From: Schistocerca nitens
Lineage: Eukaryota; Arthropoda; Insecta; Orthoptera; Acrididae
Assembly: GCF_023898315.1 (NCBI RefSeq)
Contig: NC_064623.1
Coordinates: 14,831,140 to 14,895,139 of the forward strand
DNA: 64,000 nucleotides
Direction of reading: 5' to 3'
A program made the translations under genes and the position numbers. Below, piece by piece: positions 10,635 through 21,068 of this stretch. The notes under the pieces were generated by a model. That model was not told the DNA's origin. It was given only the letters and a program-made list of their open reading frames with translations, and searched no databases. How positions within the stretch are numbered: the first letter of the stretch is position 1; each line of letters starts with the position of its first letter.

Positions 10635-11726
10635 GATCGGCTGTCGGACCCCCTCCACCTAATAGGCGCTGCTCATGCATGGTTGTTTACATCTTTGGGC
10701 GGGTTTATTGACATCTCTGAACAGTCAAAGGGACTGTGTCTGTGATACAATATCCACAGTCAACGTCTATCTTCAGGATTTCTGGGAACCGGGGTATTGC
10801 AAAATTTTTTTTTGATGTGTGTATTTGCCAAATTATTGAGCAATGCACTAAATGAATCGTGAGCGGCGCTCGCCTCCAAAAATTCTTCTGTTAATTTAGG
10901 CTGAGTATTTTTTTCATGTTGTACGTTATTTAAATCTGCTCCAGGCACTGTCGCACCGACCGAATCATCGCCAGCGACAGCTGAATTTTATCCAACATTA
11001 TTCTGACGTACTACAGAACCGCAGATTTTTCCAACGCACGTCGCCACACTGCGTATACGAAGCGTTTGAAACAACAGCACGAAGAAAAACTAATTTAAGA
11101 CACAGCAACGAGACGGATGCTTGTAACTGAAACATAACACAGGCAACCTCCATCCATCTTGTTCGCATAAAGCTTAATAGCTACGAATTCCACTGTTACA
11201 ATAATGAATCTTACAAATACTAATTATCTTAATTCAAAACTCTGTAATAATTGCAAAGGCAGATTTGAACCATTGGCTGCTTATGGCAGTGTCTGAAAGT
11301 CGTGGCAACGCAAAAATGGAAGTGTGGATCAGTGGTGCCCTTACACGATTTTGATGTATTACGCCTTCATAATTTATACAATAATGTTGTTTGCTTTGCT
11401 GATGACAAAAAGATATTATAACTTGGACAGCTTCTTCGTCTTATAATTTTTCGTCGCAATTTGGATGTACATCAATGGCTTCCATCAGGTAGTTACATGT
11501 AACAGAAAGGAACATTGCACAAAGACATTAATGGAATTTTTCATTTACAGCGCCCCACGTTGGGCGCGATTGAAATTTTTCTATCTAGAATTTGTAGTAC
11601 TAGAGAAATTTCTGCGATGTAAGTATTATGAAAACTTTTCCCAGTTCGTAAAGGCAAATAAAAATGCTGATTACTATGCAGTTCTGTGAGGTGCGAGGGA
11701 AACGTTCAAAGACGGAAAACCTGATC
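10635..11726. other. Unassigned AT-rich sequence
   Basis: Only short frames on both strands, with no recognisable domain, terminal repeat or tandem structure. Confidence 0.3.
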
Positions 11727-11925
11727 AAAATGGTTCAAATGGCTGTGAGCACTATGGGACTTAACATCTGAGGTCATCAGTCCACTAGACCTAGAACTAC
11801 TTAAACCTAACTAACCTAAGGATATCACAGACACCCATGCCCGAGGCAGGATTCGAACCAGCGACCGTAGCAGCAGCGCGGTTCCGGGCCGAAGTGCCTA
11901 GAACCGCTCGACCACATAGGCCGGC
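11727..11925 (-). mobile_element. tRNA-headed SINE, full length
   Basis: The complete unit in reverse runs from a CCGGCCTATGTGG head, through the B box GGTTCGAATCCTG, to the tail ending GCCATTTGAACCATTTT. Flanks GAAAACCTGATCAAAA (11715-11730) and GAAACGTGATCAAAA (11926-11940) form an imperfect 15-bp duplication. Confidence 0.9.
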
Positions 11926-11940
11926 GAAACGTGATCAAAA

Positions 11941-13095
11941 AATGTAGATCAATGAAGTTAATGATTACTCTCACAAGACATAGATTACATGTTCACGTAA
12001 TTATTAGGTTACTGCCTATTAATATCGCGAGACACGATGCTAATCAAGCCACCGAAGCGACTGCTGATATCATTGTCCGAAAGTAACCTACCGGTCAACC
12101 CGACGTATTCCACTTAACATTTCCAAAAACATGTTATATTGTATCTGAAGTTGCGGTACGTAGAAACTTGTGTGCCTACTCTGCAAGAGCCAGAAAAAAA
12201 GACGCCACACAACTGCGACGATAATTTAATTACAATATCATTTGTTTTACAGCAAAAGGTGTACAGAGTTCGTGTCCGTTTGTTCTCTTTAGAAAAAATC
12301 CCTGTACAAACGTTTTTATTATGATTTTGATTGCAAAATGTATTTTATGTAGAAAAAAACAAACACAAAATTTCACCACATGTCACAGTATTATTATGTT
12401 TCAATTGTTATGTTTTGATCTCACGCTTTAGACGGCTGTGAAGTTACGTGGGCGCATATTGTATTCAATGGCTAGCGTATATAACGCTATAATACCCTAC
12501 GTCGCATTTATGTTTGTGCTGGTTTAGGTGTGCTATTTATGGCGGTGTTGTCTGCTTCTTTCGTTTCCGTGGCGTCCAGGTCTATTTCACGTAAAGGTAC
12601 AGTGAGTTTTTCTTTCGATAAGTCGACCCTTGACCCTAGAAATCCACGACTGGTTGGTTGGTAGATTGTGGTGTGTCTACTGTAAGACCTTCGGTACACA
12701 CACCATCAGATTATTTGACTTGTCGCTCTAACGAAGTAGGCGAGTGTCAGCAATATGTCTCGTGGTCTTATCGTGGCGTTTTCATCTTCTGCCGTTAGGT
12801 CAGACGATAGAAATGCCACTTGCACGCTTAGAGTAGCAGATTGACGGTGACCAACTTTAAACAGAACTTGATTAATTTTCACACACATTTATTAAAATAA
12901 TAAAAGGCATAGACATTACGTAACTTGATTCTGCATGCTGTTTACAACTGACAATCTGAAGTACCTTTGGTCTTGGTACGATAAGCTTATTCTCACATAC
13001 CTCTGATACTTGATAAAGTGTCTATACATTTATCTTCATGGTTAGGTACAGGAATATGATAATCTTATTAGGCGCAGACTGAAACTTGACTATAT
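11941..13095. other. Unassigned AT-rich sequence
   Basis: No domain recognised. Short frames at 12508-12888 on the minus strand have no family resemblance that I can see. Confidence 0.3.
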
Positions 13096-13098
13096 ACT

Positions 13099-13175
13099 GG
13101 TACAGACAAATGCAGACTTGTACAGACTGGTGCAGACAAATGCAGACTGATACAGACTAATGCAGACTGACTGAT
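13099..13175 (+). repeat. Short GCAGACT/TACAGACT tandem repeat
   Basis: Imperfect alternation of TACAGACAAATGCAGACT-like units (about 16-32 bp period) over some 77 bp, next to the LINE 3' end. Confidence 0.6.
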
Positions 13176-13193
13176 CGGAGGTCTGTACACTCG

Positions 13194-14650
13194 TTATCTA
13201 CATCTACATCTATACGACTACTCTGCAATTCACAGTTAAGTGCTTGGCAGAGGGTTTATCGAACCACAATCATACTATCTCTCAACCATTCCACTCCCTA
13301 ACAGCGCGCGAGAAAAACGAATACCTAAACCTTTCTGTTCGAGCTCTGATTTCTCTTATTTTATTTTGATGATCATTCCTACCTATGTAGGTTGGGCTCA
13401 ACAAAATATTTTCGCATTCGGAAGAGAAAGTTGGTGACTGAAATTTCGTAAATAGATCTCGCCGCGACGAAAAACGTCTTTGCTTTAATGACTTCCATCC
13501 CAACTCGCGTATCATATCTGCCACACTCTCTCCCCTATTATGTGATAATACAAAACGAGCTGCCCTTTTTTGCACCCTTTCGATGTCCTCCGTCAATCCC
13601 ACCTGGTAGGGATCCCACACCGCGCAGCAGAATTCTAACAGAGGACGAACGAGTGTAGTGTAAGCTGTCTCTATAGTGGACTTGTTGCATCTTCTAAGTG
13701 TCCTGCCAATGAAACGCAACCTTTGGCTCGCCTTCCCCACAATATTATCTATGTGGTCTTTCGAACAGAAGTTGTTCGTAATTTTAACACCCAGGTACTT
13801 AGTTGAATTGACAGCCTTGAGAATTGTACTATTTATCGAGTAATCGAATTCCAACGGATTTCTTTTAGAACTCATGTGGATCACCTCACACTTTTCGTTA
13901 TTTACCATTAACTGCCACCTGCCACACCATACAGCAATCTTTTCTAAATCGCTTTGCAACTGATACTGGTCTTCGGATGACCTTACTAGACGGTAAATCA
14001 CAGCATTATCTGCGAACAACCTAAGAGAACCGTTCAGATTGTCACCCAGGTCATTTATATAGATCAGGAACAGCAGAGGTCCCAGGATGCTGCCCTGGGG
14101 AACACCTGATTTCACTTCAGTTTTACTCGATGATTTGCCGTCTATTACTACGAACTGCGACCTTCCTGACAGGAATCATGAACCAAGTCGCACGACTGAG
14201 ACGATACCCCATAGGCCCGCAGCTTGATTAGAAGTCGCTTGTGAGGAACGGTGTCAAAAGCTTTCCGGGAATCTAGAAATACGGAATCAACTTGAGATCC
14301 TCTGTCGATAGCGGCCATTACTTCGTGCGAATAAAGAGCTAGCTGCGTTGCACAAGAACGATGTTTTCTGAAACCGTGCTGATTGCCTATCCCTTCGAGG
14401 TGATTCACAATGTTTGAATACAGTATATGCTCCAAAACGCTACTGCAAACCGACGTCAATGATATAGGTCTGTAGTTAGATGGATTACTCCTATTACCCT
14501 TCTTAAACACTGGTCTGACCTGCACAGTTATCCAATCTGTAGGTACAGATCTATCGGTGAGCGAGTGGTTGTATATGATTGCTAAGTAGGGAGCGCGATC
14601 ATGTATCACTGCGCGAGTGTGATCCGCAAGGAGAAAAGGTTCTACGTTAG
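13194..14650 (-). mobile_element. L2/CR1-like LINE, 5'-truncated, microsatellite tail
   Basis: The minus-strand reverse transcriptase is followed by a 3' end with (TAGATG)n-type repeats (forward CATCTACATCTATA at about 13198-13215) instead of poly(A). Such tails are typical of L2/Daphne/CR1-group elements in insects. The 5' half (endonuclease) is absent, and the upstream edge near 14650 is indistinct. Confidence 0.8.
13282..14609 (-). pseudogene. LINE reverse transcriptase with FADN in place of FADD
   Basis: Motifs in order: VRPVFKKGNRSNPSNYRPIS, QHGFRKHRSCATQL, VFLDSRKAFDTVPH (palm A), then a frameshift near 14160, then SGVPQGSILGPLLFLIYIND (palm B) and LRLFADNAVIY (palm C), then the C-terminal region LVRPLLEFCCAVWDP and IERVQKRAARFV. 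The second Asp of palm C is Asn, so polymerase activity is lost independently of the frameshift. The long C-terminal region matches the CR1/L2 style and not RTE. Confidence 0.85.
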
Positions 14651-15022
14651 CAGCAATCTCATTGGCTGCGTTAGATATTAATACGCAGATCGGCGGAAGC
14701 AGAATTTGGTCCGTCTCTAAGGCAGCGCCATCTCGTAGTGCGGAGACAGACGAGCGCTGCGCCTGCGCTGTTGAGCTTAGCGGGGCGCGCTCTAGTGGGA
14801 AAGTTGTGTACGCACTGACTACGCTGAACTATGTACACTACATAGATACCTTTGGCTTGACTTCGGATCACGTATACACAGCGTATTTTGACACCGAACC
14901 TTATATTTTCTTTGTGAAATTTGTTAATCCATTACAAGTAGAAGAATTACTGCTTAAACATCGTTCCTTTCCGTCGCGGAGATGACTCCGTTACTGCTGT
15001 AGTGCTCCTTGTGAACGCTGGT
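14651..15022. other. Unassigned spacer
   Basis: No coding or repeat structure supported between the LINE and the foldback element. Confidence 0.3.
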
Positions 15023-15993
15023 GCTCACAAGGGAACCTCCCCATCGCACTTCCCTGAGATTTAGTTATAAGTTGGCACAGTGGATAGGCCTTGAAAAACT
15101 GAACACAGGTCAATCGAGAAAACAGGAAGAAGTTGTGTGGAACTATGAAAAAATAAGCAAAATATACAACCTGAGTAGACCATGCGCAAGATAGGCAACA
15201 ACATGGAAAGACAAGAGCAGGAGTGCCGTGGTCCCGTGGTTAGCATGAGCAGCTGCGGATCGAGAGGTCCTTCGTTCAAGCCTTCCCTCAGTTAAAAAGT
15301 ATAAGTTTTTATTTTCAGTTTATGTGACAAACGCTTGTGTTTCCATCACTTTTTTGGGAGTGATTATCACACCCACAAGAAAACCTAAATCGGGCAAGGT
15401 AGAAGAATTCTTTTACCCATTCGCCAAGTGTACAAGTTAGGTGGGTCGACAACATATTCCTGTCATGTAACGCACATGCCATAACCAGTGTCATGTAGAA
15501 TATATCAGACGTGTTTTCCTGTGGAGGAATCGGTTGACCTATGACCTTGCGATCAAATGTTTTCGGTTCCCATTGGAGAGGCACGTCCTTTCGTCGACTA
15601 ATCGCACGGTTTTGCCGTGCGGTCGCAAAACACAGACACTAAACTTATTACAGTGAACAGAGACGTCAATGAACGAACGGACAGATCATAATTTGCGAAA
15701 ATGAAGAAGTAAAACTTTTCAGCCGAGGGAAGACTTAAACCAAGGATCTCTCATCCCGCAGCTGCTCATGCTAACCACGGGACCACGGCGCTCCTGAGCG
15801 CAAACTATCCATGATGTTGCCCATATAGTACATGGACTACTCAGTTTGCATATTTTTCTTATTTTTTCATAGTTCCGCACAACTTCTTCCTGTTTTCTCG
15901 ATTGATCTGTGCTTAGTTTTTCAAGGCCTATCCACTGTGCCAACTTATAACTAAATCTGAGGGGGGTTCGATGGGGAGGTTCCCTTGTGAGCA
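15023..15993. mobile_element. Foldback element with about 270-bp inverted arms
   Basis: The left arm (about 15023-15295) starts TGCTCACAAGGGAACCTCCC, and the right arm (about 15720-15993) is its inverted copy ending GGGAGGTTCCCTTGTGAGCA. They pair over about 270 bp with scattered mismatches, including a deletion in the left copy. The unique centre (15300-15715) has no transposase. Each arm contains a tRNA-like block (CCGTGGTTAGCATGAGCAGC ... TTCAAG, near 15233-15290 on the plus strand and mirrored at 15722-15795). It is a non-autonomous DNA-type element. No convincing target duplication is visible outside the arms. Confidence 0.8.
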
Positions 15994-16184
15994 GACGAAT
16001 GATCATCGTGTTCCTTCTGATGAAATATGACTCCTTACTGCCTTCTTTTTACACTTGCAACACCCTTTCACGTAAGTGGTTGCCTAAATATGTTCCATCT
16101 GAATAGAGTGGGAGATCGTAGAATGACGTCAAAACCATCAGCACTAAGAGAAAATTGTAAACATTGGCTTACCTGCTATGCAGC

Positions 16185-16365
16185 GGGGAAGTGGTTCAGC
16201 AGTCATGGCAGAGATATCCTGCGACAGGGCGCTGACGTCAGCTGTGTGCGGCACATGAGAATATGCGCCGGACCGGGTCTCGAACCCGGGTTTGCCGCTT
16301 CTCAACAACTTTGGCTGTCCGCCCTCGCCTCCAGCACCGGCACAGACTCCCACAAGCCTCGTTGC
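16185..16365 (-). mobile_element. Probable tRNA-derived SINE or tRNA pseudogene
   Basis: The reverse complement holds a perfect B-box stem CCCGGGTTCGAGACCCGG (16273-16290) preceded by AGAAGCGGCAAA, a tRNA T-arm context. An upstream GGAGGCGAGGGCGGACAGCC could be a decayed head. It does not fold into a full tRNA and the ends are uncertain. Confidence 0.45.
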
Positions 16366-16671
16366 CCCAGCCTCTCTGCTCGCAGAATTCGTAGCTTCCG
16401 CAACCGGAGACCAACATTATATCACCTATTTGGCCCTTGAGGGCGTCTGTACATCGCTGATGGTTACGATGCGTGCACGACTGAAGGACACTGAATTCTG
16501 AAGATGCAGACACTGTATAAACACACTCTGTCACCGGTGAACTTACTAGTTAATTTAGTACTGTGCAACATTCATTAAATGCTTGTACAGCTTCGTATCT
16601 CCATCGACCAGATGTTTTTATGAAGATAATCGAAAAAATGAGAAAGATCTTTGTCAAATGCTTTTTATTCA

Positions 16672-16721
16672 AGTCTTTGATCACAATGTCGTCAAAAGAA
16701 TTGATATTGTGATCAAAGACT
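16672..16721. repeat. 16-bp perfect inverted repeat
   Basis: AGTCTTTGATCACAAT (16672-16687) and ATTGTGATCAAAGACT (16706-16721) are separated by 18 bp. Pairing extends outward with mismatches (TTATTC / GAATAA). No element ends or coding context explain it. Confidence 0.7.
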
Positions 16722-17101
16722 GGAATAAAGAAACATTTCACAGTATTGGAACACAGTTCATATACATGACTATGTCGCAGCTGGTGAAAAATCTTTGTGT
16801 TATAAATTGCTGCCAAAGACGTGTCGTGGAGACTTGGTGTTTCCGGTGTTATTGTTTCATTATTCCTCACTTGTGTGCGAGTGTGTGTGTGTTCGTCTCA
16901 TCCTTCCGCCTTTCTATATCTCATCTTTCACTTTCCCAGTAGTATTCCAATGCGAGTAGTATTCCATTACATAGTTGTGTGGGTTCATTTGGAATTACTG
17001 CTCCTTTTACCTTCACTTCTTTTATGTAGAAAGTTTCTTCTCAGCGGTACTTCGTCGGAATCGGTTGAGGCCGCATTTGAGCATTGATAAACAGCTTTCT
17101 A

Positions 17102-18495
17102 CACTCCTGGAAATTGAAATAAGAACACCGTGAATTCATTGTCCCAGGAAGGGGAAACTTTATTGACACATTCCTGGGGTCAGATAAATCACATGATCAC
17201 ACTGACAGAACCACAGGCACATAGACACAGGCAACATAGCATGCACAATGTCGGCACTAGTACAGTGTATATCCACCTTTCACAGCAATGCAGGCTGCTA
17301 TTCTCCCATGGAGACGATCGTAGAGATGCTGGATGTAGTCCTGTGGAACGGCTTGCCATGCCATTTCCACCTGGCGCCTCAGTTGGACCAGCGTTCGTGC
17401 TGGACGTGCAGACCGCGTGAGACGACGCTTCATCCAGTCCCAAACATGCTCAATGGGGGACAGATCCGGAGATCTTGCTGGCCAGGGTAGTTGACTTACA
17501 CCTTCTAGAGCACGTTGGGTGGCACGGGATACATGAGGACGTGCATTGTCCTGTTGGAACAGCAAGTTCCCTTGCCGGTCTAGGAATGGTAGAACGATGG
17601 GTTCGATGACGGTTTGGATGTACCGTGCACTATTCAGTGTCCCCTCGACGATCACCAGTGGTGTACGGCCAGTGTAGGAGATCGCTCCCCACACCATGAT
17701 GCCGGGTGTTGGCCCTGTGTGCCTCGGTCGTATGCAGTCCTGATTGTGGCGCTCACCTGCACGGCGCCAAACACGCATACGACCATCATTGGCACCAAGG
17801 CAGAAGCGACTCTCATCGCTGAAGACGACACGTCTCCATTCGTCCCTCCATTCACGCCTGTCGCGACACCACTGGAGGCGGGCTGCACGATGTTGGGGCG
17901 TGAGCGGAAGACGGCCTAACGGTGTGCGGGACCGTAGCCCAGCTTCATGGAGACGGTTGCGAATGGTCCTCGCCGATACCCCAGGAGCAACAGTGTCCCT
18001 AATTTGCTGGGAAGTGGCGGTGCGGTCCCCTACGGCACTGCGTAGGATCCTACGGTCTTGGCGTCGCTGCGGTCCGGTCCCAGGTCGACGGGCACGTGCA
18101 CCTTCCGCCGACCACTGGCGACAACATCGATGTACTGTGGAGACCTCACGCCCCACGTGTTGAGCAATTCGGCGGTACGTCCACCCGGCCTCCCGCATGC
18201 CCACTATACGCCCTCGCTCAAAGTCCGTCAACTGCACATACGGTTCACGTCCACGCTGTCGCGGCATGCTAGCAGTGTTAAAGACTGCGATGGAGCTCCG
18301 TATGCCACGGCAAACTGGCGGTGCACAAATGCTGCGCAGCTAGCGCCATTCGACGGCCAACACCGCGGTTCCTGGTGTGTCCGCTGTGCCGTGCGTGTGA
18401 TCATTGCTTGTACAGCCCTCTCGCAGTGTCCGGAGCAAGTATGGTGGGTCTGACACACCGGTGTCAATGTGTTCTTTTTTCCATTTCCAGGAGTG
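17102..18495 (-). mobile_element. Complete Tc1-like transposon
   Basis: Terminal inverted repeats are CACTCCTGGAAATTGAAATA on the left and CACTCCTGGAAATGGAAAAA as the right reverse complement, about 26 bp with two or three mismatches. They are flanked by TA at 17100-17101 and 18496-18497. The length of 1394 bp and one internal transposase frame are typical of an autonomous Tc1. Confidence 0.92.
17257..18267 (-). CDS. Tc1-like transposase, intact DD34E
   Basis: The frame has 336 codons with no stop or shift. It encodes the enzyme that excises and reinserts the element at TA dinucleotides in the nucleus. The N-terminal paired-like helix-turn-helix is WTYRRIAQHVGREVSTVHRC (about residues 29-48). 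A second DNA-binding helix set contains TSQQIRDTVAPGVSARTIRN. Catalytic residues are the first Asp in VVFSDESRF (about 150), the second Asp in LLFQQDNARPHVS (about 242), and the Glu in PDLSPIEHVWD, 34 residues on. A basic GRPR-like linker (RARRPGTGPQRRQDRR) lies between the helices. Length equals the family norm (about 340). It is the best candidate in the window for an active transposase. Confidence 0.9.
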   Translation of the reverse strand: MPRQRGREPYVQLTDFERGRIVGMREAGWTYRRIAQHVGREVSTVHRCCRQWSAEGARARRPGTGPQRRQDRRILRSAVGDRTATSQQIRDTVAPGVSARTIRNRLHEAGLRSRTPLGRLPLTPQHRAARLQWCRDRREWRDEWRRVVFSDESRFCLGANDGRMRVWRRAGERHNQDCIRPRHTGPTPGIMVWGAISYTGRTPLVIVEGTLNSARYIQTVIEPIVLPFLDRQGNLLFQQDNARPHVSRATQRALEGVSQLPWPARSPDLSPIEHVWDWMKRRLTRSARPARTLVQLRRQVEMAWQAVPQDYIQHLYDRLHGRIAACIAVKGGYTLY

Positions 18496-19033
18496 TATTT
18501 GGGCTGGGTAGTCGTCGTAAGCAGTTACGTCGGCAGAAAGTGTCGAATGTGAGCTGTGCTTTAGTGGATCCTGAGTCTTAGGATTATCTTGGCTCACGAT
18601 GTCTGACTTAAAAGGCACTGAGGGAAATGTGTCGCATGCCAGATGGTAAATGTCTGATCGGCTGAATTTGTGACAGGTGCGTCGTGTTCGCTGCGTGGGT
18701 GTGTTGGACCTTCCATCGAGCTACGGACCCCCTCGAAGATGTCTCCCGCTGTCGGAGACGAAACGCTGGGAATCGACACGGAATTCATCAACCGACCACG
18801 GCATAACAGCCCGGATAATTATAATGGACATGCCCTGTTACCTGTGCTGCGGTAGCTGTACGCTCTGCCCCTGCTGGCCTCACAATACCATGCTCCTGGC
18901 GGGCGTGACGACCAGAACCTCGTGTATGGGTTTGAGGATGTTCACGTGACCACTGTCAACAGCGTCATTGCACTACTGACGCTTCACGTCCAAGTTGTGT
19001 AGGAATTCTCAGCACCCACCTTCCCAACACTCG
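18496..19033. other. Unassigned sequence with a Penelope-tail-like hairpin
   Basis: No coding gene is supported. A hairpin TCTCC (18742-18746) / GGAGA (18754-18758) followed by CGAAACGCTGGG resembles the stem II-GAAA part of hammerhead-like motifs at the ends of Penelope-like elements. It lacks an intact CTGATGA core (CTCGAAGATG instead). Confidence 0.35.
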
Positions 19034-19045
19034 GAAGGCAACAGT

Positions 19046-19220
19046 TGGGTTGGGTTGGGTTGTTTGGGGAAGGAGACCAGACAGCGATGTCATCGGTCTC
19101 ATCGGATTAGGGAAGGACGGGGAAGGAAGTCGGCCGTGCCCTATGAAGGGAACCATCCCGGCATTTTCCTGGAGCGATTTAGGGAAATCACGGAAAACCT
19201 AAATCAGGATGGTCGGACGC
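19046..19220 (-). mobile_element. SINE (second family), head-truncated
   Basis: Bounded by a perfect 12-bp duplication GAAGGCAACAGT (19034-19045 and 19221-19232). The body (GGAAGGAAGTCGGCCGTGCC, GGAACCATCCCGGCATTT) is a repeat I associate with locust SINEs. The tRNA-like head expected on the right is missing. Confidence 0.8.
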
Positions 19221-19489
19221 GAAGGCAACAGTGTGACCCGTTGTAAGTAGGCTGTATGAAAGTCACTGACTGTGCTGTGTCTAGTCTGTGAGCGGTTGGT
19301 ATTGTCGGAATATTCGCTATTGTAGTGTTGGCCGGTTGGATGTGAGCAGCGCGTAGCGTTGCGCAGTTGGAGGTGAGGCGCCACCAGCAGGGGACGTGGG
19401 GAGAGAGATGGCAGAGTTTTGAGAGCGGACGATCTGGACGTGTGTCCGTCAGAGAAAGGAAATTTGGATGTCATGAATTGATATATATA

Positions 19490-21068
19490 CAGGGTGTTAC
19501 AAAAAGGTACGGCCAAACTTTCAGGAAACATTCCTCACACACAAAGAAAGAAAATATGTTATGTGGACATGTGTCTGGAAACGCTTACTTTCCATCTTAG
19601 AGCTCATTTTATTACTTCTCTTCAAATCACATTAATCATGGAATGGAAACGCACAGCAACAGAACGTACCAGCGTGACTTCATACACTTTGTTACAGGAA
19701 ATGTTCAAAATGTCCTCCGTTAGCGAGGATACATGCATCCACCCCCCGTCGCACGGAATCCCTGATGCGCTGATGCAGCCATGGAGAATGGCGTATTGTA
19801 TCACAGCCGTCCACAATACGAGCACGAAGAGTCACTACATTTGGTACCGGGGTTGCGTAGACAAGAGCTTTCAAATGCCCCCATAAATGAAAGTAAAGAG
19901 GGTTGAGGTCAGGAGAGCGTGGAGGCCGTGGAATTGTTCCGCCTCTACCAATCCGTCGGTCACCGAATCTGTTGTTGAGAAGCGTAAGAACACTTCGACT
20001 GAAATGCGCAGGAGCTCCATCGTGCATGAACCACATGTTGTGTCGTACTTGTAAAGGCACATGTTCTAGCAGCACAGGTAGAGTATCCCGTATGAAATCA
20101 TGATAACGTGCTCCATTGAGAGTAGGTGGAAGAACATGGGGCCCAATCGAAACATCACCAGCAATGCCTGCCCATACGTTCACAGAAAATCTGTGTTTAT
20201 GACGTGATTGCACAATTGCGTGCGGATTCTCGTCAGACCACACATGTTGATTGTGAAAATTTACAATTTTATCACGTTGGAATGAAGCCTTATCCGTAAA
20301 GGGAACATTTGCACTGAAATGAGGATTGACACATTGTTGGATGAACCATTCGCAGAAGTGTACCCGTGGAGGCCAATCAGCTGCTGATAGTGTCTGCACA
20401 CGCTGTACACGGTACGGAAACAACTGGTTCTCCCGTAGCACTCTCCATACAGTGACGTGGTCAACGTTACCTTGTACAGCAACAACTTCTTTGACGCTGA
20501 CATTAGGGTTATCGTCAACTGCACGTAGAATTGCCTCGTCCATTGCAGGTGTCCTCGTCGTTCTAGGTCTTTCCCAGTCGCGAGTCATAGGCTGGAATGT
20601 TCCGTGCTCCCTAAGACGCCGATCAATTGCTTCGAACGTCTTCCTGTCGGGACACTTTCGTTCTGCAAATCTGTCTCGATACAAACGTACCGCGCCACGG
20701 TTATTGCCCCGTGCTAATCCGTACATCAAATGGGCATCTGCCAACTCCGCATTTGTAAACATTGCACTGATTGCAAAACCACGTTCGTGATGAACACTAA
20801 CCTGTTGATGCTACGTACTGATGTGCTTGATGCTAGTATTGTAGCAATGAGTCTCATGTCAACACAATCACCGAAGTCAACGTTACCTTCCTTCAATTGG
20901 GCCAACTGGCGGTGAATCGAGGAAGTACAGTACATACTGACGAAACTAAAATGAGCTGTAACATGGAAATGAAGCGTTTCCGGACACATGTCCACATAAC
21001 ATTTTTTCTTTATTTGTGTCTGAGGAATGTTTCCTGAAAGTTTGGCCGTACCTTTTTGTAACACCCTG
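19490..21068 (-). mobile_element. Complete DD41D mariner-family transposon
   Basis: Long terminal inverted repeats (over 100 bp) begin CAGGGTGTTACAAAAAGGTA on both ends and are flanked by TA at 19488-19489 and 21069-21070. Length is 1579 bp with one transposase on the minus strand. A deletion derivative of the same family lies at 59012-59777. Confidence 0.9.
19692..20762 (-). CDS. DD41D transposase, open but third catalytic residue lost
   Basis: The 356-codon frame has no stops. The N-terminus MFTNAELADAHLMYGLARGN begins a helical DNA-binding region, and HVTVWRVLRENQLFPYRVQR is the second helix-turn-helix. Catalytic region: VPFTDKASFQRD (first Asp present, usual following Glu replaced by Lys), MWFMHDGAPAHFS (second Asp), RWIGRGG-like RRIGRGG, and SPDLNPLYFHLWG. 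The third Asp (normally NPLDF) is Tyr, 41 residues after the second Asp plus one. The spacing makes it DD41D (rosa-like). The Asp-to-Tyr change should abolish strand transfer, even though the frame is intact. Confidence 0.85.
   Translation of the reverse strand: MFTNAELADAHLMYGLARGNNRGAVRLYRDRFAERKCPDRKTFEAIDRRLREHGTFQPMTRDWERPRTTRTPAMDEAILRAVDDNPNVSVKEVVAVQGNVDHVTVWRVLRENQLFPYRVQRVQTLSAADWPPRVHFCEWFIQQCVNPHFSANVPFTDKASFQRDKIVNFHNQHVWSDENPHAIVQSRHKHRFSVNVWAGIAGDVSIGPHVLPPTLNGARYHDFIRDTLPVLLEHVPLQVRHNMWFMHDGAPAHFSRSVLTLLNNRFGDRRIGRGGTIPRPPRSPDLNPLYFHLWGHLKALVYATPVPNVVTLRARIVDGCDTIRHSPWLHQRIRDSVRRGVDACILANGGHFEHFL

Noticed and set aside
11801-11830. TTAGG-like telomeric sequence (CCTAACTAACCTAAGG)
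   Set aside because: Part of the SINE tail, present in each SINE copy; no tandem TTAGG array.
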